Positions 14,750-24,038 of a stretch of 34,768 nucleotides of DNA are shown here, piece after piece. The DNA is from Myxococcales bacterium (GTDB taxonomy: Bacteria; Myxococcota_A; Polyangia; Polyangiales; Polyangiaceae). A program made the translations under genes and the position numbers. The notes beneath the pieces were generated by a model, which was not told the origin of the DNA, searched no databases, and saw nothing but the letters and a program-made list of their open reading frames with translations. Where the stretch lies: positions 1 through 34,768 of the forward strand of contig JANYHK010000062.1 of NCBI GenBank assembly GCA_025359105.1. Direction: 5' to 3'. Every line of letters begins with the position of its first letter. The first letter of the stretch is position 1.

Positions 14750-16705
14750 TCACTTGTCCTCCTGCTTGCGACGAAGCGCGAGCAGCATGCCGAGGCCGAC
14801 GAGGAGCAGGCCACCGGAGGAGCCGCTGCTGGTGCCGTTCGAAGAGACCGAGCAGCCAGAGTTCGCGCCGTCGAGGCCGTTGTGGAAGGCGCCGCCGTTC
14901 GGGTCGGGGCTGTCACCGCCCGGGATGACGCTCGCCGGGGGCTGCGCATTCGGGCTGGTGTCGGTGCCGGGGACGTTCACGCGGGGGAGCGGACCCGTGA
15001 GGCTCGGCTGGCCAGTAGGGCCGACGCCGGGCGTGCCCGTCGGACCGCCGGGGACGGTCGGCACGCCGGCGATCCACGAGGCGGGAACGAGCGAGAGGTA
15101 GATGCTCTCGCGCGCTGCGAGCTTCGCGGTGTCGGGGGTCGTATAGCCCTGGACGGCGGAGCCGATGAGCGTCTTGACCTCGGGCATGAACGCCGTGGCG
15201 CCGCCGTTGTAGCCCGGGTTAGGAATCCCACCCTGCGCGTAGAGGAAGCCGCGCGCCTGGTTGTTCGGGTTGCGCTTACCGCGCACCACGGTGCCGGCGA
15301 CGTCCGAGTAGGTCGCCACCTTGTAGAGCTTCATCGGATCCTTCGTGCCGAGCAGGTTGGTCGTGGTGTCGACCGGGATGACCTGAAGGAACGCCGCGCC
15401 GGTGCCGGTGGCCGAGCCGCCGGTCGAAAGGACGACCGGCATCTCCTTGCCCGTTTCGCCCCACATCGCGCCGGTGGCGCCGGCGTGGCGCGCGTAGGGA
15501 GCGACGTTCTGCATCACGGTGCCGACGGGCGCGAGCGTCGCCTTGTCGAACATCGCGAGGTTCGAGACGTTGTAGCCGCCCTGGTGTCCGTTGTTGTTGT
15601 TCGGGCCGCCGCGGACCGCCTGGCTCATCTGGTAGGAGACGGCGATGTGACCGCCGAGGTCGGAGATGTTCGGCTGAACCGCGTACTTGTTGTTCTTCGG
15701 ATCGCTCTTGGCGATGAGGACGCTCTTGATCACCTTGCCGGTGTCGACGTTGAAGGAGAGGAGGCGGACGCCGATGTCGGCGGGCTGGTTGTTCGCCTCG
15801 ACGCTCGCGAGGAAGGCCGTCTTGCCGTCGGCCGAGTTGGTGACGACGTCGGGGCGGCAGTGCTGCGCGTTCTGGATGACGCGGTTCAGGTACTTGACCT
15901 CGAGCTTCACGCCGCCGTTGGCCGCGTCGTCCACGACGTCGGTGCGCAGGACGTACGCGTTGTTGTTGTTGCGCTGCACGCCCATGACGAACGCGTTGTC
16001 CAAGCCCTGGACGCGAGCGATCGAGTGGGGGCCGTACTGCTGGTTGTCGTTGTTGCCCGAGAGCTCGATGAGGTTCGTCGGCTTGAGGAGGCTGTCGGTC
16101 CGGTTGGAGTTCGTGATCTTGACCGGCTTCAGCGTGGCCTTGTCGTAGACGAACGCCACCACCTGCGGGTTGTTGTTCTGGCCGTTGTCCTCGCTCGCGG
16201 CGACGAGGAAGTAGTACTTGCTGGTGGCGCCGATGTTCGGCTTCATCCACGCGCGGTCGCCGTCGAGGCGGGGGAGGTCGACCTTCTTCATCGCGTCGAC
16301 CTGCGGACCGGCCGCGGTCAGCTGCGTGACGGCGAACCCGCCCTGCATGTAGCTGTTGTTGCTGTTGCGGTTCACCAGGTTGTCGGTGCGCGTGTACGTG
16401 AACAGCAGCGGGACGGTCGACGTGAAGGCCGCCGTCGCCGTGGTGCTGTCGTCGAGCTTGACCTGCGGGTCCATGAAGCCGACGCCCGTGCAGCGACCGA
16501 CGCGCGGCACGGTGGCACCGGCGGCGTCCTTCTTGGTCGGGCCGAGGGCGTCGCCGATCAGCTGCGGGAGCACCGCGTGGTAGGTATTGAGGAGGATCGT
16601 GCCCTTGGAATCCCCAGCTTGGGGCGGGTCCGCCTTCGCGTTCGCAGCCGCGCCAACGATCGCGAGAGTCGAAACAGCCACTGCACAGATACGGGACGTC
16701 TTCAT
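14750..16705 (-). CDS. Secreted protein with MYXO-CTERM-like sorting signal
   Basis: A 651-residue exported protein. Residues 1-26 are a Sec signal peptide ending A-N-A-K-A. The large middle part is Asn-rich and reads like repeated blades (YYFLVAASEDNGQN, HSIARVQGLDNAFVMGVQRN, KTAFLASVEANNQ, GHIAVSYQMSQ), suggesting a beta-propeller. A Pro/Gly/Thr-rich region precedes a C-terminus with Ser-Gly-Cys-Ser, a hydrophobic stretch (GGLLLVGLGMLLAL) and Arg-Arg-Lys. That tail is the pattern of MYXO-CTERM proteins processed by myxosortase and displayed on the outer surface after lipidation. No catalytic motif is recognised. The ATG has AGGAG 7 nt upstream. It lies between two lipoprotein genes in one transcript and probably works with the dihaem lipoprotein downstream. 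Confidence 0.8.
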   Translation of the reverse strand: MKTSRICAVAVSTLAIVGAAANAKADPPQAGDSKGTILLNTYHAVLPQLIGDALGPTKKDAAGATVPRVGRCTGVGFMDPQVKLDDSTTATAAFTSTVPLLFTYTRTDNLVNRNSNNSYMQGGFAVTQLTAAGPQVDAMKKVDLPRLDGDRAWMKPNIGATSKYYFLVAASEDNGQNNNPQVVAFVYDKATLKPVKITNSNRTDSLLKPTNLIELSGNNDNQQYGPHSIARVQGLDNAFVMGVQRNNNNAYVLRTDVVDDAANGGVKLEVKYLNRVIQNAQHCRPDVVTNSADGKTAFLASVEANNQPADIGVRLLSFNVDTGKVIKSVLIAKSDPKNNKYAVQPNISDLGGHIAVSYQMSQAVRGGPNNNNGHQGGYNVSNLAMFDKATLAPVGTVMQNVAPYARHAGATGAMWGETGKEMPVVLSTGGSATGTGAAFLQVIPVDTTTNLLGTKDPMKLYKVATYSDVAGTVVRGKRNPNNQARGFLYAQGGIPNPGYNGGATAFMPEVKTLIGSAVQGYTTPDTAKLAARESIYLSLVPASWIAGVPTVPGGPTGTPGVGPTGQPSLTGPLPRVNVPGTDTSPNAQPPASVIPGGDSPDPNGGAFHNGLDGANSGCSVSSNGTSSGSSGGLLLVGLGMLLALRRKQEDK

Positions 16706-16750
16706 TGGGGAACTCCTCCGAGCGGACGGTTTGGTGCGAGCTGCCTCGCC

Positions 16751-17845
16751 CTAGCGTTTGCCTTCTTGATCGTCGTTCTTGCGCGCTTCGTCGTTGGTCG
16801 CGAGCTGCGCGCTTAGATTGGTGAAGTCAGAGATCGAGACGAGCTCACGGCTCATCGCGGTCGGGTGCTTGTAGACGTGGACGCTCGTGATGAGCGCGTC
16901 GCGGTCGACGGCGCCGTCGGCCTGCATCGACGCCGGGACACGCACGAGCACCTTGCCGTGCTGGTGCTTGCCGAGCGTGAAGAAGATGTCGTTCTGGACC
17001 TTGGCCCAAGTCTTTGCGTCGGCGCGGCCGACGACCTCGTCGCCGCTCACGAGCTCGACGCCGGCCGCCGACGCTGCGTCCGCGAGCTTCGTCAGCGAGA
17101 GCTTGGCTTCGCCGTCGGTCGTCGTGCCCATCGCGAGGGTGTCGCTCACGAGCTTGCGCTTGACGACGTTGACGAGCGCGCCGTCGACGTAGAGGCGCGT
17201 GCCCTTCGCGGCGTCGGTCGCGACGTAGGGCGTCGCGTCCGAGCACTCGCCGTCGGTGCCGACGATGCACTGCTTGCCCTTGACGATCACCGGCGCGTCC
17301 TTGGCGACGAAGACCGCGATCTTGCGGATCTCGTGGACGACGTACAGGTTCTTGAGGCCGGTGGTGTCCCAGTGGACCTCGGCGCCGCCCGTCTTGCCCG
17401 CGCTGAAACGGACGCGGAAACGGTCCTGCTCCTTGACGAGCTCCGAGCCCTCGACGCTGCCGATGCGGCTCGCGTTGTCCCAGACGTAGACGGACTTGAC
17501 GCTGGCCGGCGCGACGCCGATGGCCTTCAGGTACTCGCCGAGGCGGAACTCCGGGGCGTCGTCCGAGCCCGCGTTCGCGATGGCGGGGAGGTCGCCGTAG
17601 CGGAGGACGCCCTTCTGGACGCCGTCGACGTACACGGGCAGATCGAGGCCCTTGAGCTTGCGCGTGCCGTGGAGCGGGTCGGCTGCGGGGGCCTCGGCGA
17701 CGGGCGCCTCGGCCTTCGGCGCCGTGACGGGCGTGCTCACCTGGCTCCCCTGGCTCGTCGAGGGCTCGACGGACTTCTTCGAGCAACCGGCGGTCAGGGC
17801 CGCCGTCGCGAAGAAGAGGATCCAGGTGAGGTTCGAGCGGCGCAT
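16751..17845 (-). CDS. Lipoprotein with two SUOX-like modules
   Basis: A 364-residue lipoprotein from the ATG at 17845 (AAGAG upstream); the lipobox is L-T-A-G-C. After an Ala/Pro/Glu-rich linker there are two similar modules. The first is LPVYVDGVQKGVLRYGDLP, RLGEYLKAIGV, VKSVYVWDNASRIGS, IRKIAVFV. The second is TRLYVDGALVNVVKRKL, KLSLTKLADAAS, TWAKVQNDIFFTL, ITSVHVYKH. Each resembles the short exported relatives of the molybdopterin-binding SUOX fold, but no Moco-ligating Cys is in the expected place. I am confident of the duplication and lipoprotein nature and less so of the fold. It is the first gene of the transcript ending at 13.7 kb and has the 11-bp-period repeat about 120 bp upstream of its start. 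Confidence 0.75.
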   Translation of the reverse strand: MRRSNLTWILFFATAALTAGCSKKSVEPSTSQGSQVSTPVTAPKAEAPVAEAPAADPLHGTRKLKGLDLPVYVDGVQKGVLRYGDLPAIANAGSDDAPEFRLGEYLKAIGVAPASVKSVYVWDNASRIGSVEGSELVKEQDRFRVRFSAGKTGGAEVHWDTTGLKNLYVVHEIRKIAVFVAKDAPVIVKGKQCIVGTDGECSDATPYVATDAAKGTRLYVDGALVNVVKRKLVSDTLAMGTTTDGEAKLSLTKLADAASAAGVELVSGDEVVGRADAKTWAKVQNDIFFTLGKHQHGKVLVRVPASMQADGAVDRDALITSVHVYKHPTAMSRELVSISDFTNLSAQLATNDEARKNDDQEGKR

Positions 17846-17964
17846 CGGTTGCCGACTCTTAGTGCAGCCGCCGTGCCGGACCGCGCTGGCGGAATTTAGC
17901 CGGGTGGTCACCCGCAAGTGCTTGGAGTCCGCACCCCCGCGGACAAAAAGCCGCTATCCGTCGT

Positions 17965-17982
17965 GGTTACCTGGTTGTTACA
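17965..17982 (-). promoter_or_regulatory. Direct repeat, 11-bp period: candidate response-regulator operator, site 2
   Basis: Plus strand GGTTACC-TGGT-TGTTACA; minus strand TGTAAC-N5-GGTAAC. Two 7-mers are spaced exactly 11 bp start to start, as in OmpR/PhoB-family operators. It lies in the divergent region about 120 bp upstream of the minus-strand lipoprotein start and about 215 bp upstream of the globin-like gene. It may act on either side, but its orientation relative to the minus-strand gene matches the other two copies. Confidence 0.55.
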
Positions 17983-18160
17983 CGCGATCCAGGGGTGACC
18001 TCGTGTCCGCTCGGGGGGCATAGAAGGGGATGTGGGTTGGATCGTTGGGACCCCAGGAAGATTCCGCTAAATCTGTCGGGACTGGACGCCGTCGAGGGCG
18101 TGGCACCCAAACTGGCCACAATGTGCGGCCCACAGCCATCACCCCCTGGATCGGCAACTT

Positions 18161-18183
18161 GCTGCCTGTGTCCATCAGGCAGC
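18161..18183 (+). promoter_or_regulatory. Perfect inverted repeat in the leader of the globin-like gene
   Basis: GCTGCCTG-tgtccat-CAGGCAGC is an 8-bp perfect stem with a 7-nt loop ending 14 nt before the ATG at 18198. No T-run follows, so it is not a typical terminator. It could be an operator dyad or an mRNA hairpin that limits access to the weak CCGGGG ribosome site. Confidence 0.5.
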
Positions 18184-18197
18184 TTATCATCCGGGGT

Positions 18198-18884
18198 ATG
18201 CGGCGAATTCTTTTGGGTCTTTTTGGTGCAGCGCTCGTGATCGCTTCGGCGTGCGACTCGTCGAACGACACAGTGCAGCCGCTCTCCAAAAAGGATGCAG
18301 GTAGTAGCGGAGCGACGGACGACGGCGGAAAGACGGACGGTGCCGTGGTCAACACCAACACCGTCTGTTACCGCCTCGGCGGCTTCAACAAGGTGCAGGC
18401 GATCGCGGGCGCCGTGCTGAAGGCGGTCTCCGCGGACTGCCGGATCGGCGCCTACTTCACCGGGCTGGCGCTGACCGAGCAGACCCACTTCACCGACTGC
18501 TTCAGCCGGCAGATCGGCGAGCTCACAGGCTGCGACGGCGTGACGTACGCGGGCTCGAAGGACTCCCTTCAGATCGCCTGCCGCACCCTCGGCGATGCCC
18601 ACAAGGCCGTCGATCCGCAGATCACCGACGCGGACTTCGACGCGTTCGTGGCCGACGTCGTCAGCGTCATGCGGCAACAAGGCATGTCCACCGCCGATCT
18701 CACCGCGACCCTCCCGAAGCTCAACGCGACCCGCGGGGACGTCTCCCAGACGAACGACACCACGCTGGCGCAGTCGACGTGCGACGCGGGCGGCGGCGAC
18801 GGCGGTGACGCGTCGCAAGACGGCGGCGCGGACACCGGAAGCGACACCGGCGTCGCCGACGCCGACGCCGACGACGCCGGCTGA
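18198..18884 (+). CDS. Lipoprotein with group 1 truncated-haemoglobin-like domain
   Basis: A 228-residue lipoprotein from the ATG at 18198 (lipobox A-S-A-C, Cys19). After a Ser/Gly/Asp linker, residues 57-175 follow the truncated haemoglobin pattern: CYRLGGFNKVQAIAGAVLKAV, CRIGAYFTGLAL, HFTDCFSRQIGELTG, VTYAG, then DAHKAVDPQITDADFDAFVADVV, ending LNATRGDVSQ. His135 in DAHKAV corresponds to the proximal haem ligand. Extra cysteines (57, 81, 101, 112, 128) could form disulfides, in keeping with an extracytoplasmic site. The C-terminal tail is a low-complexity Gly/Asp/Ala run. Known members bind O2 or NO, so a periplasmic NO/O2 scavenger or sensor is a reasonable inference. It is monocistronic and faces the minus-strand gene at 18909. 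Confidence 0.8.
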   Translation: MRRILLGLFGAALVIASACDSSNDTVQPLSKKDAGSSGATDDGGKTDGAVVNTNTVCYRLGGFNKVQAIAGAVLKAVSADCRIGAYFTGLALTEQTHFTDCFSRQIGELTGCDGVTYAGSKDSLQIACRTLGDAHKAVDPQITDADFDAFVADVVSVMRQQGMSTADLTATLPKLNATRGDVSQTNDTTLAQSTCDAGGGDGGDASQDGGADTGSDTGVADADADDAG

Positions 18885-18908
18885 CCAGCGACTACGTCGC
18901 TCGACGGC

Positions 18909-19352
18909 CTACTGCGTCTTGCATTGACCCTGGCCGCTGCAGCCGAGGCCCGCGGCGCCGCCGGGGCAGTCGTTGGGGGTCTGGCACGGCCGCGTGCAGC
19001 GCATGCCCTTCGCGTTGAAGTTGAAGCAGTCGTTCGATGCGCAGTCGGTGTTCTTCGTGCAGATCGCGCCGAAGGGCAGGAGGCCGCCGTCGCCGCCCGC
19101 GTCACCGGAGGATCCGCTCGCGCCGCTCGTCCCCGAGGTGCCGCTCGTGCCACTGCTCGCGCCGCTGGTTCCGCTGCTTGCGCCGCTGGTTCCGCTGCTT
19201 GCGCCGCTCGTTCCGCTGCTCGTGCCGCTCGACCCCCCGTCGTCCGTGGTCCCGCCGCTCGACGAGCTCGACGAAGTGCCGCCGCAGCCCGCCGCCGCTG
19301 CGAGGACGACCGTGCACGTCGAGACGAGGAAGGCAGGAATCCAACGCTTCAT
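18909..19352 (-). CDS. Cys-rich lipoprotein with Ser/Gly/Thr repeat linker
   Basis: A 147-residue lipoprotein from the ATG at 19352 with GAGGTGATC upstream; the lipobox is A-A-A-G-C. A long linker is built from repeats of S-S-G-T-S-G-A. The C-terminal domain has about eight cysteines (GAICTKNTDCASNDCFNF, GMRCTRPCQTPNDCPGG, GCSGQGQC) that probably form disulfides. This domain is clearly paralogous to the lipoprotein at 22808-23263 (both have LLPF, Cys-x-x-x-x-x-Cys, AKGxRCTRxC and a terminal G-x-C-K), so the two flank the TonB receptor/binding-protein pair. The function is unknown. It has its own upstream repeat element (site 3) and probably its own promoter. Confidence 0.82.
   Translation of the reverse strand: MKRWIPAFLVSTCTVVLAAAAGCGGTSSSSSSGGTTDDGGSSGTSSGTSGASSGTSGASSGTSGASSGTSGTSGTSGASGSSGDAGGDGGLLPFGAICTKNTDCASNDCFNFNAKGMRCTRPCQTPNDCPGGAAGLGCSGQGQCKTQ
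19122..19235. repeat. Degenerate 21-bp tandem repeats encoding the Ser/Gly/Thr linker
   Basis: Units such as CCGCTGGTTCCGCTGCTTGCG occur about five times in tandem with small changes. On the minus strand each encodes S-S-G-T-S-G-A. They form the spacer between the lipid anchor and the Cys-rich head of the lipoprotein. The repeat count may vary among strains. Confidence 0.8.
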
Positions 19353-19403
19353 GGGATCACCTCGCGGAAGTTCCTTCACTCTGGACGGTTTTCGTGGGGG
19401 CGG

Positions 19404-19421
19404 GGTTACACTATTGTCACA
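19404..19421 (-). promoter_or_regulatory. Direct repeat, 11-bp period: candidate response-regulator operator, site 3
   Basis: Plus strand GGTTACA-CTAT-TGTCACA; minus strand TGTGAC-N5-TGTAAC. It is the third copy of the 7-4-7 layout seen at 11877 and 17965. It lies 52 bp upstream of the Cys-rich lipoprotein start and overlaps the stop codon of the upstream binding-protein gene (19417-19419). This position suits a promoter-proximal operator for the lipoprotein. Confidence 0.55.
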
Positions 19422-20528
19422 CCTGGCGCCCGCGACGGCGGAGCAGGACCAGGAGCAAGAGTGCGGTGGCGGCGACCCCGATCGCGAACCACCACGCGCG
19501 AGGCCTGGTTGGCGCGGTCGCCGCCCGCGCGAAATCGGGCGCGACGTAGGCCGCGGTGTCGATGCCGTCGAGGCTCGGCGCCGGGCGCCCCGATGGGAAG
19601 AAGAGGAGGGCCGCCGCGAAGCCGTCGGCGCGGACGGCTGGCGTGAGAGGAATCGCCGGCGCGTACAGGTCGACGAGCGTGCGGACGTGGCGCGGCTCGA
19701 GCGACGGAAGCTCGCGAACGAGCGCCGCGGAGGCCCCGGAGGGATCGCTATGAACGAGCGCCTGCGCCTTCGCGATCGCGCGAACCATCGCTGCGGCGGT
19801 CGCGGGGCTTCCTTCGGCGAAGGACCTCGTGAAGACGAGCGCGTGGATCTGGCGCTCGGCGAGGCTCGGGACCTCGCCACCCGAGACGTGCACGAGGAGC
19901 TGCGCCCCCTGATCGACGAGCGCCTTCTCGAGGTACGGCGTGTGCGCGAAGAGCACGTCGATGTCGCCTCGCGCGAAGGCTTCGTTCTGCTCCTTGCCAT
20001 GGATGATCCGCATCTCGATGTCGCGATCGGCGTCGAGCCCGTACGCCGCGAACATCGCGCGCAGTCGCGCAGGTGGGTGCGGCGCGACACCGACCCTGAG
20101 TCCCTTGAGCCCGAGGAGGCGCTCGCGCACCGGCACGCCGCGCGACAGCTTGCGCTCGCTCCACACCCGGCCGCTGACGACGAGGTTGATGGGATCGTTT
20201 TTCAGGAGGTTCGCGACGAGCACGAGCGGAAATTTCGCGGCAACGAGCTCCAGGTACACCGGTGGCGGCAGCACCGCGACGTTCGCCTCGCCGCGCTCGA
20301 AGATGCCGCGCGTCTCCTGCGGGGTCTTCGGAACGACCGTCGTGACGTCGAACCCCTCGTCGGCGAAGAACCCCGCCCCCTTCGCGAGCCAGAAGCTCAT
20401 GTACTGCAGGTTGTCTGCGTCGGGGACGAGCACCTTCACGTCGCGGCTCGCCGCGCGCGCGGGCAAAGTCCAGCCCACGAGCGCGAGGGCTACAAGGAGG
20501 AAGAAGGCGACGACGGCGCGCGGGCGAT

Positions 20529-20532
<4 letters not shown>
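19417..20532 (-). CDS. SsuA/NMT1-type substrate-binding protein with C-terminal membrane anchor
   Basis: About 371 residues from the GTG at 20532, which overlaps the receptor stop as GTGA. The signal peptide ends L-P-A-R-A-A. The binding-protein fold reads VKVLVPDADNLQYMSFWLAKGAGFFADEGFDV, TRGIFERGEANVAVLPP, KGLRVGVAPHPP and EAFARGDIDVLFAHTPYLEKAL. It is the type that binds small organic anions, sulfonates or pyrimidine-like compounds for ABC importers. A C-terminal helix (WWFAIGVAATALLLLVLL) followed by Arg-rich residues tethers it to the membrane, which is unusual for this class. No permease or ATPase is adjacent. Its coupling to a TonB receptor suggests it takes over the ligand brought into the periplasm. 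The ligand is unknown. Confidence 0.85.
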
Positions 20533-22807
<2,275 letters not shown>

Positions 22808-22811
<4 letters not shown>

Positions 22812-23263
22812 GGGGCTTTGCAGAGGCCCATGTTGTTGCAGCCCGTGGAGGGCGGCGGGCACTCAGTGGGCTGCGTGCAGTGCCTGGTGCAGCGCTGCCC
22901 CTTCGCGGCGAACAAGTAGCAGAGCCCCGTGTCACACTGCGCGTCCGCATCGCACACCGACATGAATGGGAGCAGCGCCGAATCGGGCGACGCGTCGCTC
23001 GCGGCCTCGACGCCGAGCGCGTCCGCGGACCCGGCGTCGCCGGAACCGGGCACGCCCGGGAGCTTGCCGCTGCAGTCGCATGCGCCGTAGCCCTGCCCGT
23101 CGCCGGTGCACTGCTGGTATCCGTTCGTGGGCGCGCCAGGGCAGTCGCAGGCGCGGTAGTCCTGCGGATAGCAAGGCTTGCCGTCGGTCGCGCACGCGCC
23201 AAGGAGCGCAGCCACGAGACCCACCGCGGTCACGACCCGGGTGCCGAGCTTCACGGAGGTCAT
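22808..23263 (-). CDS. Cys-rich lipoprotein, first gene of the receptor operon
   Basis: A 151-residue lipoprotein from the ATG at 23263 (GGAG upstream); the lipobox is L-L-G-A-C. The N-terminal half holds a first cysteine cluster (GKPCYPQDYRACDCPG, NGYQQCTGDGQGYGACDCSG). After a Gly/Ala/Asp linker the C-terminal half (FMSVCDADAQCDTGLCYLF, GQRCTRHCTQPTECPP, GCNNMGLC) is paralogous to the lipoprotein at 18909-19352. These short Cys-rich modules are common on myxobacterial lipoproteins and have no assigned function. Overlap with the receptor gene suggests a role in the same uptake route, for instance as a surface-exposed accessory, but this is inference. Confidence 0.83.
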
Positions 23264-23328
23264 CGTAGCCAAGGCTCCGGCCGGCGGACTACCAAACCGG
23301 GATTCTTTCGAAGTTGTAACATCGCTTC

Positions 23329-23439
23329 ATGAAGTCCTTCCGCGACGCCGCGCAACTCGACGCGCGTGGCCGCGGCAACGCGACCTACGTGTACGACACG
23401 ATTTCCCGCGAACACGAGGTCTCGCGGCTTCCGAAGTAG
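23329..23439 (+). pseudogene. Short ORF resembling the N-terminus of aconitase A (possible remnant)
   Basis: A 36-codon ORF (MKSFRDAAQL, then ATYVYDTI, ending EVSRLPK). The spacing Ser-Phe ... Tyr-x-Tyr ... Val-Ser-Arg-Leu-Pro resembles the first 35-40 residues of aconitase A, which normally continues into SLKVLLENLLR. Here a TAG follows at once. It may be a remnant of a larger gene or a chance small ORF. No ribosome site is evident. The resemblance is from memory and short. Confidence 0.3.
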
Positions 23440-23471
23440 GCTGCCCTTGCGCGCGGTGCTACCCTCTTGCA

Positions 23472-24038
23472 ATGGACAAGCGCCCTTCGATCCGCACGGT
23501 TGCGGCCGTCCTGACGTTCCTATCCGCGGGCGGCGTCGCCACGCTGGTCGCGTGCTCGGACGTGGGGACGACGACCTACGGCGATCCCTCGGGCCTCCGC
23601 TCCCAGAACCTCCCCGGCGAGGGCGGCACCGAGGCCGTCGTCTGCGGTGACGGCGGCAGCGGTGACGGCGGCGGTGGCGGCGCGGGCGGCTGCGCGATCT
23701 CGTTCAAGGCGGACATCTACCCGAAGATGACCGCGACCGGCCCGTGGAAGTGCGCGTCGACTGGCAAGTGCCACGGCGGCGGGCAAGCGCCGGCGATCGA
23801 CGGCACGACGCCCCAGACGGTCATCGACAGCCTCAAAGGCTACGCGATCAAGGTGGGCGGCAACCCGGTGCCGTACATCAACGTCGACGGCGGCAAGGAT
23901 CCCACCAGCTCTTCGTTCGTGTGCAACGTGACGGGCCAGTGCGGGCAGGGCATGCCCATCGCGCCAGGCACTGCACTCACGACGGACGAGGTCTGTCGCA
24001 TCGACGCATGGCTACGCTGCGGCGCTCCCAACAACTGA
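23472..24038 (+). CDS. Cytochrome-c-like lipoprotein with wide Cys-x5-Cys-His motif
   Basis: A 188-residue lipoprotein from the ATG at 23472; the lipobox is T-L-V-A-C (Cys28). A Gly/Asp-rich linker precedes a compact domain with CAISFKADIYPKM, then Cys94-x5-Cys100-His101 (WKCASTGKCHGGG), DGGKDPTSSSF, CGQGMPIAPGTAL and CRIDAWLRCGAPNN. The order Cys...Cys-His...Met-Pro...ending WLxCGA matches the cytochrome-c-like domains at 24008 and 32572. The haem motif, however, has five residues between cysteines instead of two, so covalent haem binding is uncertain. It is first in a plus-strand operon of redox proteins and overlaps the next gene by 31 nt. The start is chosen by the signal peptide. Confidence 0.83.
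   Translation: MDKRPSIRTVAAVLTFLSAGGVATLVACSDVGTTTYGDPSGLRSQNLPGEGGTEAVVCGDGGSGDGGGGGAGGCAISFKADIYPKMTATGPWKCASTGKCHGGGQAPAIDGTTPQTVIDSLKGYAIKVGGNPVPYINVDGGKDPTSSSFVCNVTGQCGQGMPIAPGTALTTDEVCRIDAWLRCGAPNN

Larger units (their letters stand above)
17846..18197. other. Divergent intergenic region (352 bp)
   Basis: This is the only gene-free stretch over 300 bp. It separates the minus-strand SUOX-like lipoprotein and the plus-strand truncated-haemoglobin lipoprotein, so it should hold two promoters. It contains the direct repeat at 17965-17982 and a perfect hairpin at 18161-18183. I see no RNA gene and no convincing conserved ORF. The in-frame upstream extension of the plus-strand ORF (from about 18030) is Arg/Gly-rich and not a signal peptide. 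Confidence 0.7.

Noticed and set aside
14726-16816. A 696-codon plus-strand frame opposite the MYXO-CTERM gene
   Set aside because: Antisense shadow with extreme Arg/Val/Asp content. The minus frame has a signal peptide, a ribosome site and a sorting tail.
18887-18901. Small hairpin AGCGAC-TAC-GTCGCT between convergent genes as a terminator
   Set aside because: Six base pairs with a 3-nt loop and no T-run on either side. Too weak to call as an intrinsic terminator.
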